Below are positions 9,924-18,790 of a stretch of 64,000 nucleotides of DNA, in pieces. The stretch's first letter is position 1. Every line of letters starts with the position of its first letter. The translations under genes and the position numbers were made by a program. Source of the stretch: Scatolibacter rhodanostii (GTDB lineage: Bacteria > Bacillota > Clostridia > Oscillospirales > Acutalibacteraceae); the NCBI RefSeq assembly GCF_900197595.1, contig NZ_FZLO01000002.1, forward strand, positions 546,654-610,653, in the 5' to 3' direction. The notes under the pieces were generated by a model. That model was not told where the DNA came from. It ran no database searches and saw nothing but the letters and a program-made list of their open reading frames with translations.

Positions 9924-9951
9924 AAAACCCCCCTGACATAATCAGGGAGGG
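9924..9951 (-). terminator. Rho-independent terminator after the M23 gene
   Basis: A GC-rich hairpin (CCCCCCTGA at 9928-9936 pairing with TCAGGGAGGG at 9942-9951) is followed on the minus strand by TTTT. It lies just beyond the stop of the leftward M23 peptidase gene. Confidence 0.82.
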
Positions 9952-9965
9952 AAAAATTTTGCTAT

Positions 9966-11249
9966 TTATCCGCCAATAAAAGGTTGTGGGTCCACTCGAG
10001 TTCCATTTTCCAAAACCTCAAAGTGTAAGTGTGCTCCATAGGAATCTCCTGTATTACCTTCATACCCAAGAACCTGACCTGCACTCACCGTTTGGCCTGC
10101 AGAAACGACCAGTGAGTCCATATGAGCATATCGAGAAGAATAAGTGCCATCATGATAGATTAACACATAATATCCCCAGCCTGAACCCCATGAATCTGTT
10201 GCATTAGCAACCAGAACCGTACCGCCTTGCGCCGCACGAACTTGAGAGCCACCGCCTGATGAAATATCCATTCCTCTATGCTGTCCGCTTTTATAATATT
10301 GTGTTACAATGCCGCCGGGCAAAGGCCACTGCCAGCTACCACCAGTGCTAGGGGGCGTATAGGTATCATCTGGATCATCACTGGGTGATGGTGTATAACC
10401 ACCATCCGAGGGTGAATTATTTTTTTGCTCTTCTAATTGTTTTTGTCTTTCTGCCTCTGCCTGTTGTCTTGCCGCTTCTTCTTGCTGTCTTTTTTCTTCA
10501 ATCAAGCGAGCCATTTCTGCGTCAGCAGCTTCTTTTTGTGCTTCTACATCTGCTATTTCATCTGAAGTTAATTGCTTTGCTTCACTAATGCTTGCTAAAG
10601 CAACTTTATTTTTCTCGCTCAAGTCCGTCAGCTCAGCTTTATGAGAATCTCTCTCTTTCTTACTGTTTGCTAACTCTTCTTGACTTGTACGTAATTCTTC
10701 ACGATCTGTTTCTGTAGCGGTTAAGTAATCTTGAATTTTATTGATGATAATACTGTCATGTTCATCAATGCTTTGCAAAATATTTGCCTTCATGGTAAAG
10801 TCATGCAAACTATCCGCATTCAACAGAATTTCTAAGGTACTTAGCTGCGATGAACCACTTGTATAAATCGCTATTACTCTTTCGTAAAAGAGTTCGAAAG
10901 TATCGCCCATTTCGGCCTGCGCGGCTTCAAGTTTAACTTCTAATTCGCCGATTTTTTTATCTAAGAGAGTAATTTCTTCTTCTAAAGCGGCAATTTCAGA
11001 AGCCACCACTGACATTTGCTGCTGCAGTGTTGCCTGATATTCAGTTTTTTGCGCCTCATCTGCTTCAAGACTGCTGAGTTTGGCGTTGAGCTCATCTTTT
11101 TGTTGGCTCAATCGGTCTGTTTCGGCTTGCACCTCTGCCAATGTATCCGCTGCACTAACTCCCAGTGTTGGCACCATCATACATGCGCATAATATAACAG
11201 CCAAAAAACGAATAAGCTTGGATTTCCTTCTGGAATGCTTTGCACTCAT
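9966..11249 (-). CDS. Secreted M23 peptidoglycan hydrolase with coiled coil (EnvC/CwlO-like layout)
   Basis: The 427-residue protein begins with a basic stretch and a hydrophobic signal peptide ending near VSAAD (about residue 34). A long coiled coil follows (about 35-270), dominated by Glu, Lys, Gln and Ala heptads, then a Ser/Pro/Asp linker, and finally an M23 LytM domain (about 310-427) with HRGMDISS, SRYAHMDS and HLHFEV, which supply the zinc ligands. Coiled-coil M23 proteins cut peptide cross-links outside the membrane, and several depend on FtsEX for activation. No ftsEX is in this window, so that partner is inferred from family knowledge only. The gene is a single transcription unit with its own terminator. 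Confidence 0.9.
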   Translation of the reverse strand: MSAKHSRRKSKLIRFLAVILCACMMVPTLGVSAADTLAEVQAETDRLSQQKDELNAKLSSLEADEAQKTEYQATLQQQMSVVASEIAALEEEITLLDKKIGELEVKLEAAQAEMGDTFELFYERVIAIYTSGSSQLSTLEILLNADSLHDFTMKANILQSIDEHDSIIINKIQDYLTATETDREELRTSQEELANSKKERDSHKAELTDLSEKNKVALASISEAKQLTSDEIADVEAQKEAADAEMARLIEEKRQQEEAARQQAEAERQKQLEEQKNNSPSDGGYTPSPSDDPDDTYTPPSTGGSWQWPLPGGIVTQYYKSGQHRGMDISSGGGSQVRAAQGGTVLVANATDSWGSGWGYYVLIYHDGTYSSRYAHMDSLVVSAGQTVSAGQVLGYEGNTGDSYGAHLHFEVLENGTRVDPQPFIGG

Positions 11250-11524
11250 TTAGTTCCCTCCATATTGTAGATCAAGCTTTACTTAACATAATTTTATTAC
11301 TGAATTGTAACCCATATAACCGCTTTTTTGATTCTGAATAAGAATTAAAAGTTACAGTTCTCGGGGTATTTTTTGAATTTTGTTGTGATTCTGTCGAATA
11401 CAACTATATATTGTATGTATCTATTTGTGTATTATCAGAAATGTCATGGTAAATAAGAATAATATTCTGATTGCTATGCAATTTGCCACCCAATTTATCA
11501 TTTTATAAGCAGCGACACATATCT
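11250..11524. other. Intergenic region upstream of the M23 gene
   Basis: I see no gene here. It holds the upstream region of the leftward M23 gene, a short inverted repeat ATACAA-N7-TTGTAT near 11398-11416 and a small palindrome AGAATAATATTCT near 11457-11469. No promoter could be placed with confidence. Confidence 0.4.
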
Positions 11525-11525
11525 T

Positions 11526-11560
11526 AAAAGGGTTGTCCTAAAAGATAAGACAACCCTTTT
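11526..11560 (-). terminator. Terminator after the pyk-PNPOx-like pair
   Basis: A perfect 12-bp inverted repeat (AAAAGGGTTGTC / GACAACCCTTTT) with an 11-base loop. The arms end in A and T runs, so it can stop transcription from either side; the gene it serves is the leftward one ending at 11591. Confidence 0.85.
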
Positions 11561-11590
11561 GTTTTCTTTTTTTTCCTGTTTAAACGTTAA

Positions 11591-12010
11591 TCAAATCTCA
11601 AAATCTTCTGATTTAAAATTCTGATAAAAGCGGCCTTCACAAGCGGTAAACTTTAACACACAATAATCAGGATCTGTAACACCCAGGGAGTAATAAATCG
11701 TATCACCAGTCTGCCAAATCATCTCTTTGCTTTCTGCGTCCTCTAAAACTTCCATGATGCCTTTCAGCATAACACCACGAAAAAAGCGACGGTCACAAAA
11801 ATAGAGACAAGCTTTCGAATTATTACGATATTGACTCACACGCTTTGAGGAGGTATTGGTGGTAAAATAAAAGGTGTGAATTCCTTCTCTTTTTCTAGGC
11901 GCCAACATGGCTTTCGTATTGGGAAATCCCTCTTCGTCAACCGAACTAATATAGGCTGTTTTCTGCTTGTCAATCAAATTACCAATCGTCTTAACCGCAT
12001 CCCGCATCAT
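11591..12010 (-). CDS. Pyridoxamine 5'-phosphate oxidase family protein
   Basis: This small flavin-binding split-barrel protein of about 139 residues has the family pattern TAYISSVDEEGFPNTKAML, then FYFTTNTSSKRVSQYRNNSKACLYF and FFRGVMLKGIMEVLED. Proteins of this size usually bind FMN or F420 and act as general-stress or uncharacterised oxidoreductases rather than true PdxH. Three possible ATG starts lie close together; GGGGA is only one base before the first (12016) but well spaced for the ATG at 12010, so I choose that. It follows pyruvate kinase on the same strand with a 28-base gap and is probably co-transcribed with it. Its substrate is unknown. Confidence 0.82.
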   Translation of the reverse strand: MMRDAVKTIGNLIDKQKTAYISSVDEEGFPNTKAMLAPRKREGIHTFYFTTNTSSKRVSQYRNNSKACLYFCDRRFFRGVMLKGIMEVLEDAESKEMIWQTGDTIYYSLGVTDPDYCVLKFTACEGRFYQNFKSEDFEI

Positions 12011-12038
12011 ATGCATTCCCCTTTTTCTTTATAAAAAG

Positions 12039-13781
12039 TTAGCAAGCTGATACATAGCCCGTTTTGGCATCCATTTTTACAACGGCTCCACTTTTTAAAA
12101 TCTTGGTTGCGTTTTTAGCACCCAAAATAACAGGAATATCCATGGCATATCCAGCAATAGCTGCGTGCGTGTTCATGCCTTCTTTTTCGGTGATAATTCC
12201 CGAGGCATGACGTAGGTATTCAACAATCGAATTGTCTGTATGAGAAACTACCAAAATGTCGCCGTCGGCAAACTTGGTTTTTACTTCTTCCAAATCTTCA
12301 CAGACACAAAGCCTTGCGGAAACGGTCTTTTCTGTTATGCCTGTACCGGTTGTAAGGATATGACCTACCACGTGTACTTTCATCATATTGGTAGTTCCGG
12401 TAATACCAAGGGGCATACCAGCCGTAATAACGGCAATATCCCCGCTGGAAACAATACCTGCATTTTCTGCGGCATCTACGGCGTGATCAAACAAAGCGTC
12501 AATATCCGTTTCTTCCTGAATCAATACCGGGTAGACGTTCCAAGAGAGATTCAACTGACGGCACACTTTTTCTTCCATCGTGCAACCAACAATAGGGGAG
12601 AAGGGACGGAATTTTGAAATCTCTCTGGCGGTAATCCCTGATTTTGTAACGGTAATAATCGCTTTTGCTCCTAAATCATGTGCCGTGGTACAAGAAGCAT
12701 GAGAAATTGCATTGGTTACGTCGAATGCAACGTCAGAGTTATCTCTCATATTAAAACGCTTGACATAATTAATATTTGCTTCGGCTTCACGAGCAATTCT
12801 AACCATGGTCTTAACTGCCTCAACCGGATATTTTCCTGCGGCTGTTTCGCCTGAAAGCATGATACAGCTTGTCCCGTCATAAATTGCATTGGCCACATCT
12901 GTTGCCTCTGCACGAGTGGGACGGGGGTTCTTAATCATAGATTCTAGCATCTGTGTTGCTGTGATAACCTGCTTGCCTGCTTTATAGGCTTTGGCAATCA
13001 ACTTTTTCTGCAGAACCGGTACTTCCTCAAGAGGAATCTCAACGCCCATATCTCCGCGGGCAACCATGATGCCTTCTACCACACGAAGAATCTCGTCAAT
13101 ATTCTCGACACCCTCCATGTTCTCAATCTTTGCAATGATATTGATATTATGGCAATTATATTCTGTCAAGATTTTACGAATTTCTAAAATATCGGCTGCA
13201 CTTCTTGTGAAAGAAGCAGCGATAAAATCAAAGCCATTCTCAATCCCAAAAATAATGTCTGCTCTGTCTTTTTCACTGACAAAAGGCATTGAAAGCTGAG
13301 AGCCGGGTACGTTCACGCCTTTATGATTAGAAATCACACCGCCAGCTATGACAGAACAGACTACGTCTGTATCCGTTACACGCGTAACTTCCATTTCAAC
13401 TAAGCCGTCATCAATTAAAACAGCGGCGCCTGTATGAATATCTTTAGGGAAATTTGGATAGCTGACCGAAACAATTTTGTCATCGCCCTCAATTTCACGA
13501 GTAGTCAGCGTAAAGGTTTGGCCATTTTCTAGTTCAACACGGCCTTCTTTAAAAGTCTTAAGCCTAATTTCTGGGCCTTTGGTATCCAAAAGCGTAGGAA
13601 TTGGCAGTTTCAATTCTTCTCTAATGCGCGTAACAGCCTCTAATTTTTTAAGAGCGTCTTCATGCGTGCAGTGTGAAAAATTAAATCGGGCTGCGTTCAT
13701 ACCCGCCAGCATAAGCTCTCGCAAAACATTTTCATCTTCGGTTGCAGGTCCTAAAGTACAAATAATTTTTGTCTTTCTCAA
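12039..13781 (-). CDS. pyk: Pyruvate kinase with C-terminal PEP-utiliser-like domain
   Basis: Pyruvate kinase converts PEP and ADP to pyruvate and ATP, the last step of glycolysis. The protein opens with KIICTLGPAT, carries LDTKGPEIRL, IIAKIENMEGVENIDEI and the active-site block VARGDMGVEIPLEEVP, and has the C-terminal allosteric domain. About 100 extra residues after position 475 form a PEP-utilising/phosphohistidine-like domain (GIITEKEGMNTHAAIAGYA), common in Bacillus and Clostridia enzymes and giving the 580-residue length. The start codon is TTG at 13781, with AAAGGTGA upstream, directly before the conserved N-terminus. A promoter with TTGACA and TATAAT lies at 13848-13875. Confidence 0.96.
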   Translation of the reverse strand: MRKTKIICTLGPATEDENVLRELMLAGMNAARFNFSHCTHEDALKKLEAVTRIREELKLPIPTLLDTKGPEIRLKTFKEGRVELENGQTFTLTTREIEGDDKIVSVSYPNFPKDIHTGAAVLIDDGLVEMEVTRVTDTDVVCSVIAGGVISNHKGVNVPGSQLSMPFVSEKDRADIIFGIENGFDFIAASFTRSAADILEIRKILTEYNCHNINIIAKIENMEGVENIDEILRVVEGIMVARGDMGVEIPLEEVPVLQKKLIAKAYKAGKQVITATQMLESMIKNPRPTRAEATDVANAIYDGTSCIMLSGETAAGKYPVEAVKTMVRIAREAEANINYVKRFNMRDNSDVAFDVTNAISHASCTTAHDLGAKAIITVTKSGITAREISKFRPFSPIVGCTMEEKVCRQLNLSWNVYPVLIQEETDIDALFDHAVDAAENAGIVSSGDIAVITAGMPLGITGTTNMMKVHVVGHILTTGTGITEKTVSARLCVCEDLEEVKTKFADGDILVVSHTDNSIVEYLRHASGIITEKEGMNTHAAIAGYAMDIPVILGAKNATKILKSGAVVKMDAKTGYVSAC

Positions 13782-13847
13782 CCGTAATCATCACCTTTCC
13801 ATGGGTTAAAAACCAAATTAAAAACTGAAAAATCGAAATTTTTCCGC

Positions 13848-13875
13848 ATTATATCCGTATTATATCACTTGTCAA
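13848..13875 (-). promoter_or_regulatory. Sigma-A-type promoter of pyk
   Basis: On the minus strand a perfect TTGACA and a perfect TATAAT are separated by 16 bases. The -10 lies about 67 bases upstream of the TTG start of pyruvate kinase. Confidence 0.75.
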
Positions 13876-14054
13876 CCTGTTTGTCATTAGCTGATCGTCT
13901 AATTGTTTGTGAAATTTATGTCAAATCTATGTTAACAATTTGTGCAAAAAAGCAATTTTATCAGATTATTCGACTTTTTAAGCCAATTTTATTGATTTCA
14001 CCTATGCAAGTATTTTACCCCATAGTAATTCATTTTATTTTTATTTTCCTTTTT

Positions 14055-14093
14055 AAAAAAGTTGAATCAATTTTTACGTTGATCCAACTTTTT
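14055..14093 (-). terminator. Rho-independent terminator after rsmI
   Basis: A 15-bp inverted repeat with one mismatch (AAAAAGTTGAATCAA at 14056-14070, TTGATCCAACTTTTT at 14079-14093). On the minus strand it ends in a T run, about 70 bases beyond the rsmI stop. Confidence 0.78.
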
Positions 14094-14161
14094 CTGCCTA
14101 AAATTTTTCTCTATCAGTTTTTCTATATCATCATGTTTCAAATACATTTTTTGTTTGAAAA

Positions 14162-15004
14162 CTAGTTATTCCTTGACAAGCAGCGATAAACATCACCTTT
14201 TTTTATTGTCGTATCTAAAACGGCGGCTTTGGCAGCATCACTGGCAGACTGTCCTTGTTTCATCAAGTTTTCTGCCATTTCTACCGCTTCCTCTAAAGTA
14301 ATTTCTTTTTCTCTCTCGGGCAACGCTGCTCCCTCAATGACCAAAACAAATTCTCCTCTAGGCTCTTTGTCTTTATAGAGTTTGGCCGCTTCTGAAAGAT
14401 TCATACGCAGTGCTTCTTCATGGATTTTAGTGATTTCTCTTACCATCGCAATTTTTCTTTCGCCAAACACCTTATACAAATCAGAGAGTGTTCTTCTCAG
14501 CTTATGGGGTGCTTCATAAAACACCATAGTTCTGTTTTCATTTTGCAGAGAAAGCAAATGTTCATGACGATTCTTTTTGTTCATGCTCAGAAAACCCTCA
14601 AAAGTAAATCGCCCTGTCGGCAAACCGCTGACAGCCAATGCGGCAATTACGGCGCTAGGGCCTGGCACAGCATAGACAGGAATGCCTGCTTCGGCACATT
14701 CTGCCACCAAGGTTTCACCCGGATCAGAAATTGCCGGCATTCCGGCATCTGAAACCAGCGCGCAGCTTTCCCCACCTTGTATTCTGGACGTAATCCAGCC
14801 GCCTCGTTCCGCTTTGTTATGCTCAAAGTAGCTAATCATCGGTTTTTTTATGCCAAAATGATTTAACAGCTTAAGTGTAACCCTTGTATCTTCTGCCGCA
14901 ATGAAGTCTACCTTTTCAAGCACCTCTACAGCTCGCGGTGACAAATCTCCCAAATTCCCGATGGGTGTTCCTACAATATATAAAGTTCTTTTTTCAATTT
15001 CCAT
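14162..15004 (-). CDS. rsmI: 16S rRNA (cytidine(1402)-2'-O)-methyltransferase
   Basis: RsmI methylates the ribose of C1402 in 16S rRNA in the decoding centre. The 280-residue protein begins TLYIVGTPIGNLGDLSPRA, the SAM-binding loop of tetrapyrrole-methylase-type enzymes, followed by AAEDTRVT, ALVSDAGMPAISDPG and VPGPSAVIAALAVSGLP. An upstream open frame reaches 15115, but AAAGGGGAAG lies right before the ATG at 15004 and the family's conserved N-terminus starts there. It is divergent from the small zinc-ribbon gene at 15139. Confidence 0.94.
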   Translation of the reverse strand: MEIEKRTLYIVGTPIGNLGDLSPRAVEVLEKVDFIAAEDTRVTLKLLNHFGIKKPMISYFEHNKAERGGWITSRIQGGESCALVSDAGMPAISDPGETLVAECAEAGIPVYAVPGPSAVIAALAVSGLPTGRFTFEGFLSMNKKNRHEHLLSLQNENRTMVFYEAPHKLRRTLSDLYKVFGERKIAMVREITKIHEEALRMNLSEAAKLYKDKEPRGEFVLVIEGAALPEREKEITLEEAVEMAENLMKQGQSASDAAKAAVLDTTIKKGDVYRCLSRNN

Positions 15005-15138
15005 AGCTTCCCCTTTAGTCAAATCATTGATTCTATTTCCCTGCAATATCCTACCGTCTTGTCTTAGAAGTGCTTTCTTGCTTGTTTTTTGATATACTGG
15101 AAAACATAAAAACAAACAAAGTGAAGGAGCACGGTTTC

Positions 15139-15342
15139 ATGTACACTCAATCAGCACAAGAAGAAGTAATTTTGATTAAACGACTGCTAATCGGTGAAAA
15201 AACAGCTTGCCCTCAATGCGGCTATTCGTACCTTAAACATTTTCATCAAAAAGCAAAGAAAAGCAACACCGATTACGTGTGCCCTTCTTGTAACGAACGT
15301 TATCAAGTTATTAAAATGATTGATGAATTGAATCAGACTTAA
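15139..15342 (+). CDS. Small zinc-ribbon protein of unknown function
   Basis: This 67-residue protein has two CxxC pairs (CPQC near residue 31 and CPSC near residue 53) that make a treble-clef or zinc-ribbon finger, flanked by helical ends. The frame is open further upstream, but the AAGGAG at 15124-15129 fits the ATG at 15139. It is transcribed away from rsmI and ends 20 bases before the convergent response regulator gene. I do not recognise a named family; nucleic-acid or protein binding would be usual for such a ribbon. Confidence 0.65.
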   Translation: MYTQSAQEEVILIKRLLIGEKTACPQCGYSYLKHFHQKAKKSNTDYVCPSCNERYQVIKMIDELNQT

Positions 15343-15362
15343 TATTATCATCGTGTGGCATA

Positions 15363-16067
15363 CTATATCGCCCAACGATAGCCAAGTCCCCACACCGTTA
15401 CAATATGTTTAGGCGAAGAAGGCTCATCTTCAACCTTCATGCGCAGACGCCGAATATTCACGTCGACAATTTTTTCTTCTCCTACATAAGACGGACCCCA
15501 AACATATTGCAAAATAGCCCTTCTCTCTAGTGTTAACTCTGGGTTTGAGAAAAAATACTCCATAATTTGGAATTCTACCTGTGTCAACTCAATAGGACTG
15601 CCGTTTTTAAAAAGCAATCGATTTCGCAGATTGAGAGTGAATTCACCGCTTTTCATTTCATCACGAAGCTTATCTTCTTGACGCTCTGCGGCAAGCTCTA
15701 CCCGACGATAGATGGCATCTACACGGGCAACTAGTTCTGACGGACTAAACGGCTTTGATACATAATCATCTGCCCCCATCATAAGCCCGTTCACTTTGTC
15801 CATTTCTTGTGTTTTAGCGGTCAGCATAATGATACCTACCGAATTGTTCTCTTTTCTTAAGTGCTTACAAACCTCAAGGCCATCATATTTACCGGGCATC
15901 ATAATATCTAAAACGGCAACATCTATTTCTCCGTGCAGACTGTCATAGAGCGCAATAGCCTCTTCTCCGTTAGCAGCTTCATAGGTTTCATAACCTGCAC
16001 GCTTTAAATTAATAACAACAAATTCTCTGATATTTTGCTCATCTTCTGCCACCAAAACTCTTTTCAT
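15363..16067 (-). CDS. OmpR/PhoB-family response regulator
   Basis: The protein has a receiver domain (about residues 1-120: VAEDEQN acidic pocket, phospho-acceptor Asp in VLDIMMPG, KPF lysine) and a winged-helix DNA-binding domain (about 135-234) ending with VDVNIRRLRMKVEDEP and TVWGLGYRW. It should be phosphorylated by a histidine kinase and bind direct-repeat operators. The frame extends nine codons upstream, but AAAGGCGG lies eight bases before the ATG at 16067, which begins the conserved KRVLVAEDEQ. No kinase gene is adjacent; a kinase with no adjacent regulator is encoded at 32609-34087. The FG-GAP-like lipoprotein gene is upstream, 59 bases away on the same strand. Confidence 0.93.
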   Translation of the reverse strand: MKRVLVAEDEQNIREFVVINLKRAGYETYEAANGEEAIALYDSLHGEIDVAVLDIMMPGKYDGLEVCKHLRKENNSVGIIMLTAKTQEMDKVNGLMMGADDYVSKPFSPSELVARVDAIYRRVELAAERQEDKLRDEMKSGEFTLNLRNRLLFKNGSPIELTQVEFQIMEYFFSNPELTLERRAILQYVWGPSYVGEEKIVDVNIRRLRMKVEDEPSSPKHIVTVWGLGYRWAI

Positions 16068-16126
16068 GTGGTTGGCCGCCTTTCTTGTTAACATGGTTAA
16101 CTTTTGCTCTTTTATCTTTTCAGAAT

Positions 16127-17497
16127 CTATTCGCCTATTTGAAAGCTCTTTTTAATCCGTTTAATTGCTGTCAAGTTTTCGCCATCTGTATTTAAAACCG
16201 AAATGCCGTAAACATAGTCATTCTTTTCTGCCAAAAGCTCATAGCCTCCTGTTGCGCCTCGCTGCTCCCAAGCTGATTTGGTAAACACACGAATCGTAAA
16301 TAGGGGAGAACCCAGTAGGGCTTGTTTTTCTTCACTTTCTCCCGGCGTCACCGCATAGTAGGTAACCGCTTTTAATTTGCTGTCATTGATGGCCGTAATT
16401 CGGCCCACCATGTTACCCGGCAGAATAAACCAATAATTCTCTGCAAGATTCATCAATGTTCTCTTAATGCTTTTATAGCTCATGGTCTCTAAATCAATCT
16501 TACTCCACTCAACCAAAAAACTAGTTGAGTCAAGTGACGAAGACTCTAAAAGCGCGGGCAACGGCGACACAATCGGAAATTCTATAATGCCGTCATGATT
16601 GATATCTCTTGCGGTACCGCCGGCTCCGGGGGGACGGTAAAGCGGGTTTGCCGTTGTTTCGTCATTGACCCCTTTCGGCACGTTCATAAGCCGTCTGCCA
16701 GTACCCATATAAAAAATCTGTGTGGTCATGCTGCTGTCTGCTTTTGTGCCATCCAGCACCACAGCAGACTGATTCTGCGCAATCTTCCCAAATTGAATGG
16801 AAGAATATTTCACAACACTGCTGTCTGCTTCGGTCGATAGCACCGACACCAGCTCTTCTCCTCTGACTTGAATCCACTCCGCTTTGGCAGGCAGACTTTC
16901 TTGGCTATCTTCGGCCGCCGGAACAGCACGCTGGATTGCGAAAATCTCCATCACTCCATCATCATCAAAGTCAGTTAATGTCATACCGCCATAGGTATTT
17001 TTCGTCTGCATTTCTTTGATGGAACCTTGCTGATAGTGATAGACACTCAAAGAAGCTGACATATTGTTCTGTGTATTTCCCCAGCCGACAATGACATCTG
17101 CGCTGCCGTTGCCTGTCAAATCGCCAAAACAAACCCTATCAACCTGTGTCGCCGGATTTTTGAAAGAAGCAATGACCTTCCAAACACCCTCTTCATTTTT
17201 AGAGAGAAACTTCACTTCTGCTCCACCTGTTTCAAGTAGAATAAACCCTAGTGCATCATCTACTCCGTCACCCGTAAAATCTTGCATAATAATCGCAGAA
17301 CGGTATTCGCCGTTTTTGGGATAAACAAAACTGACTTCCGTTTTTTCTCCCACCAACAGATGATGAACTTCTTGTTGATCGGCATTGGCATTCGGAGGTG
17401 ACATCAAGGCTTGGGCGTCTAATCCGGTGACAGCACAGCCGCTCAATAAAAAAAGCAGCAGTAAAACGGTTCCTATTCGTGTCAACTTTTTTACCAC
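16127..17497 (-). CDS. Lipoprotein with FG-GAP/VCBS-like repeats
   Basis: This 456-residue protein has a lipoprotein signal peptide (lipobox LLSGC, Cys near residue 21). It then shows repeated calcium-loop-like segments such as DFTGDGVDDALGF, DLTGNGSADVIVGWG, DFDDDGVMEIFAI and DINHDGIIEFPIV, about 60-90 residues apart. This is the pattern of FG-GAP/VCBS beta-propeller repeats, so it is probably a surface-anchored propeller. It sits upstream of the response regulator gene in the same transcript, which suggests a link to envelope sensing; that is an inference. I do not know its ligand. Confidence 0.75.
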   Translation of the reverse strand: MVKKLTRIGTVLLLLFLLSGCAVTGLDAQALMSPPNANADQQEVHHLLVGEKTEVSFVYPKNGEYRSAIIMQDFTGDGVDDALGFILLETGGAEVKFLSKNEEGVWKVIASFKNPATQVDRVCFGDLTGNGSADVIVGWGNTQNNMSASLSVYHYQQGSIKEMQTKNTYGGMTLTDFDDDGVMEIFAIQRAVPAAEDSQESLPAKAEWIQVRGEELVSVLSTEADSSVVKYSSIQFGKIAQNQSAVVLDGTKADSSMTTQIFYMGTGRRLMNVPKGVNDETTANPLYRPPGAGGTARDINHDGIIEFPIVSPLPALLESSSLDSTSFLVEWSKIDLETMSYKSIKRTLMNLAENYWFILPGNMVGRITAINDSKLKAVTYYAVTPGESEEKQALLGSPLFTIRVFTKSAWEQRGATGGYELLAEKNDYVYGISVLNTDGENLTAIKRIKKSFQIGE

Positions 17498-17953
17498 CAG
17501 AAAACCTCCCTATCCTTTTGTAGTCCTTAATTTTTATTTGTAAAGTTTCTTAAATTTTTCGCATAAAAAACATGCGTAAATCATTATAACATTTTTAGGA
17601 TTGTTCTGTCACGCTAACAATTCTTTTGGCTTTATATTATCACAAAAAAGTTACAAAGTGAACTTAAAAATATTTATTCGCTTGATTTAATGAAATCTAC
17701 CTCTTTTTTCCCATGAAAATTCTTCTGTTCGCCTTCTATATTTACGTCTTAGTTTGATTAGTTTTTTACTGTGGCAAAATGATTCAAACTGTATTCGCTT
17801 TATAACGATAGATTTCCCCATTGTTTTGTGGTAAAATAGTCGAAAAGTCTTGCCTCTGCAAAAACAAGCTCGGTCTGCCTTTTTAAGCTTTTATGTTCAC
17901 CTAGAAAACATTATTTTTTAATCTATCATTTTTTCACTAAGGAAATTCTTACT
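17498..17953. other. Divergent intergenic region
   Basis: This 456-base gap separates the leftward lipoprotein/response regulator unit from rsmE and the fab cluster. It contains the minus-strand promoter at 17583-17612 and a short inverted repeat CGCAT-N7-ATGCG at 17558-17574 just downstream of its start point. A possible plus-strand extended -10 (TGGTAAAAT near 17829-17837) lacks a good -35. I see no gene in it. Confidence 0.5.
17583..17612 (-). promoter_or_regulatory. Promoter of the lipoprotein-response regulator unit
   Basis: On the minus strand, GTGACA and TATAAT are 18 bases apart, and TG one base before the -10 makes it an extended -10. It lies about 90 bases upstream of the lipoprotein start. 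Confidence 0.6.
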
Positions 17954-18685
17954 ATGCCTAGATTTTTTATTGATACTCCTCTTGGAGACGCTACTCAGTT
18001 TTTGCTTGACGGTGAAAACGGCCGCCATATTTCTCGTTCTCTGCGCATGAAAACAGGTGATGAACTGGTTCTTTGCGATAAACTCGGAACAGACTACGAA
18101 TGTGAAATCCAATCTTTTCAAGAGGATATGGTTGTCGTAAAAATACTTTCTGCCAAAACCAACGAGACCGAACCTGCCACCAAAATTCACCTCTACCAGT
18201 CTTTGCCCAAAAAGGACAAGCTGGAATCTGTCGTGCAAAAGGTGACAGAATTGGGCTGCATTTCCATTACACCGGTAGAAAGTGAGCGATGTATTTCTAA
18301 ATTAACAGACAAAAATACCGATAAAAAATTAGCTCGACTACAAAAAATTGCCCTAGAAGCTGCCAAGCAAAGTGGGAGAGGAATTATTCCATTAATTCAT
18401 TCACCTTTATCTTTTAACAAGGCAATTAAACAGGCTGCCGCCCAAGGCGATGTCTTGTTCTTTTATGAAAAGGGTGGCACTCCGCTTTCAACCGCTATTG
18501 CACATGCAGGCAACACAATCTCTGTTTTTATTGGCCCCGAGGGTGGTTATGCTCAAGAAGAAGCCGACTTTGCCATTCAACATAAGGCTATAGTCTGTAC
18601 ACTTGGCAAACGCATTTTGCGAACAGAAACCGCACCCGTTGCCGCTTTATCTGCTCTGCTCTTTGCTAAAGGCGATATGGAGTAA
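17954..18685 (+). CDS. rsmE: 16S rRNA (uracil(1498)-N3)-methyltransferase
   Basis: RsmE methylates U1498 of 16S rRNA. The 243-residue protein shows the N-terminal PUA-like domain starting MPRFFID, the HLYQSLPKKDKLESVVQKVTELG stretch, and the SPOUT trefoil-knot motifs FIGPEGGYAQEEADF and LGKRILRTETAPVAALS at the C-terminus. Length and motifs are normal for the family. The start is supported by AAGGAAA. In many Firmicutes rsmE follows prmA; here prmA is absent and the gene leads a plus-strand run into ymfI and fabH. Confidence 0.95.
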   Translation: MPRFFIDTPLGDATQFLLDGENGRHISRSLRMKTGDELVLCDKLGTDYECEIQSFQEDMVVVKILSAKTNETEPATKIHLYQSLPKKDKLESVVQKVTELGCISITPVESERCISKLTDKNTDKKLARLQKIALEAAKQSGRGIIPLIHSPLSFNKAIKQAAAQGDVLFFYEKGGTPLSTAIAHAGNTISVFIGPEGGYAQEEADFAIQHKAIVCTLGKRILRTETAPVAALSALLFAKGDME

Positions 18686-18746
18686 ATCGTGCGTTTCGCT
18701 TTTATCTCTTTATAAAGCTTTTTTATTTATTACATGTTTTGAATTT

Positions 18747-18776
18747 ATTCAACATTGTCTCGGTAAAATGTTGAAT
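18747..18776. repeat. Perfect 10-bp inverted repeat before the YmfI-like gene
   Basis: ATTCAACATT (18747-18756) and AATGTTGAAT (18767-18776) are perfect inverted copies around a 10-base spacer, ending two bases before the AGGAGA ribosome binding site. No T run follows, so it is not a standard terminator. The half-site ATGTTGAATAC recurs at 36012 and 39284. Confidence 0.7.
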
Positions 18777-18790
18777 ACAGGAGAGTTGCT

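Larger units (their letters stand above)
13782..14161. other. Intergenic region between pyk and rsmI
   Basis: No gene is apparent. It contains the pyk promoter (13848-13875, minus strand) and the rsmI terminator (14055-14093). The rest is AT-rich without recognisable structure. Confidence 0.5.

Noticed and set aside
12240..12617. 125-residue frame opposite pyk
   Set aside because: Antisense to the conserved pyruvate kinase, with no ribosome binding site or family features.
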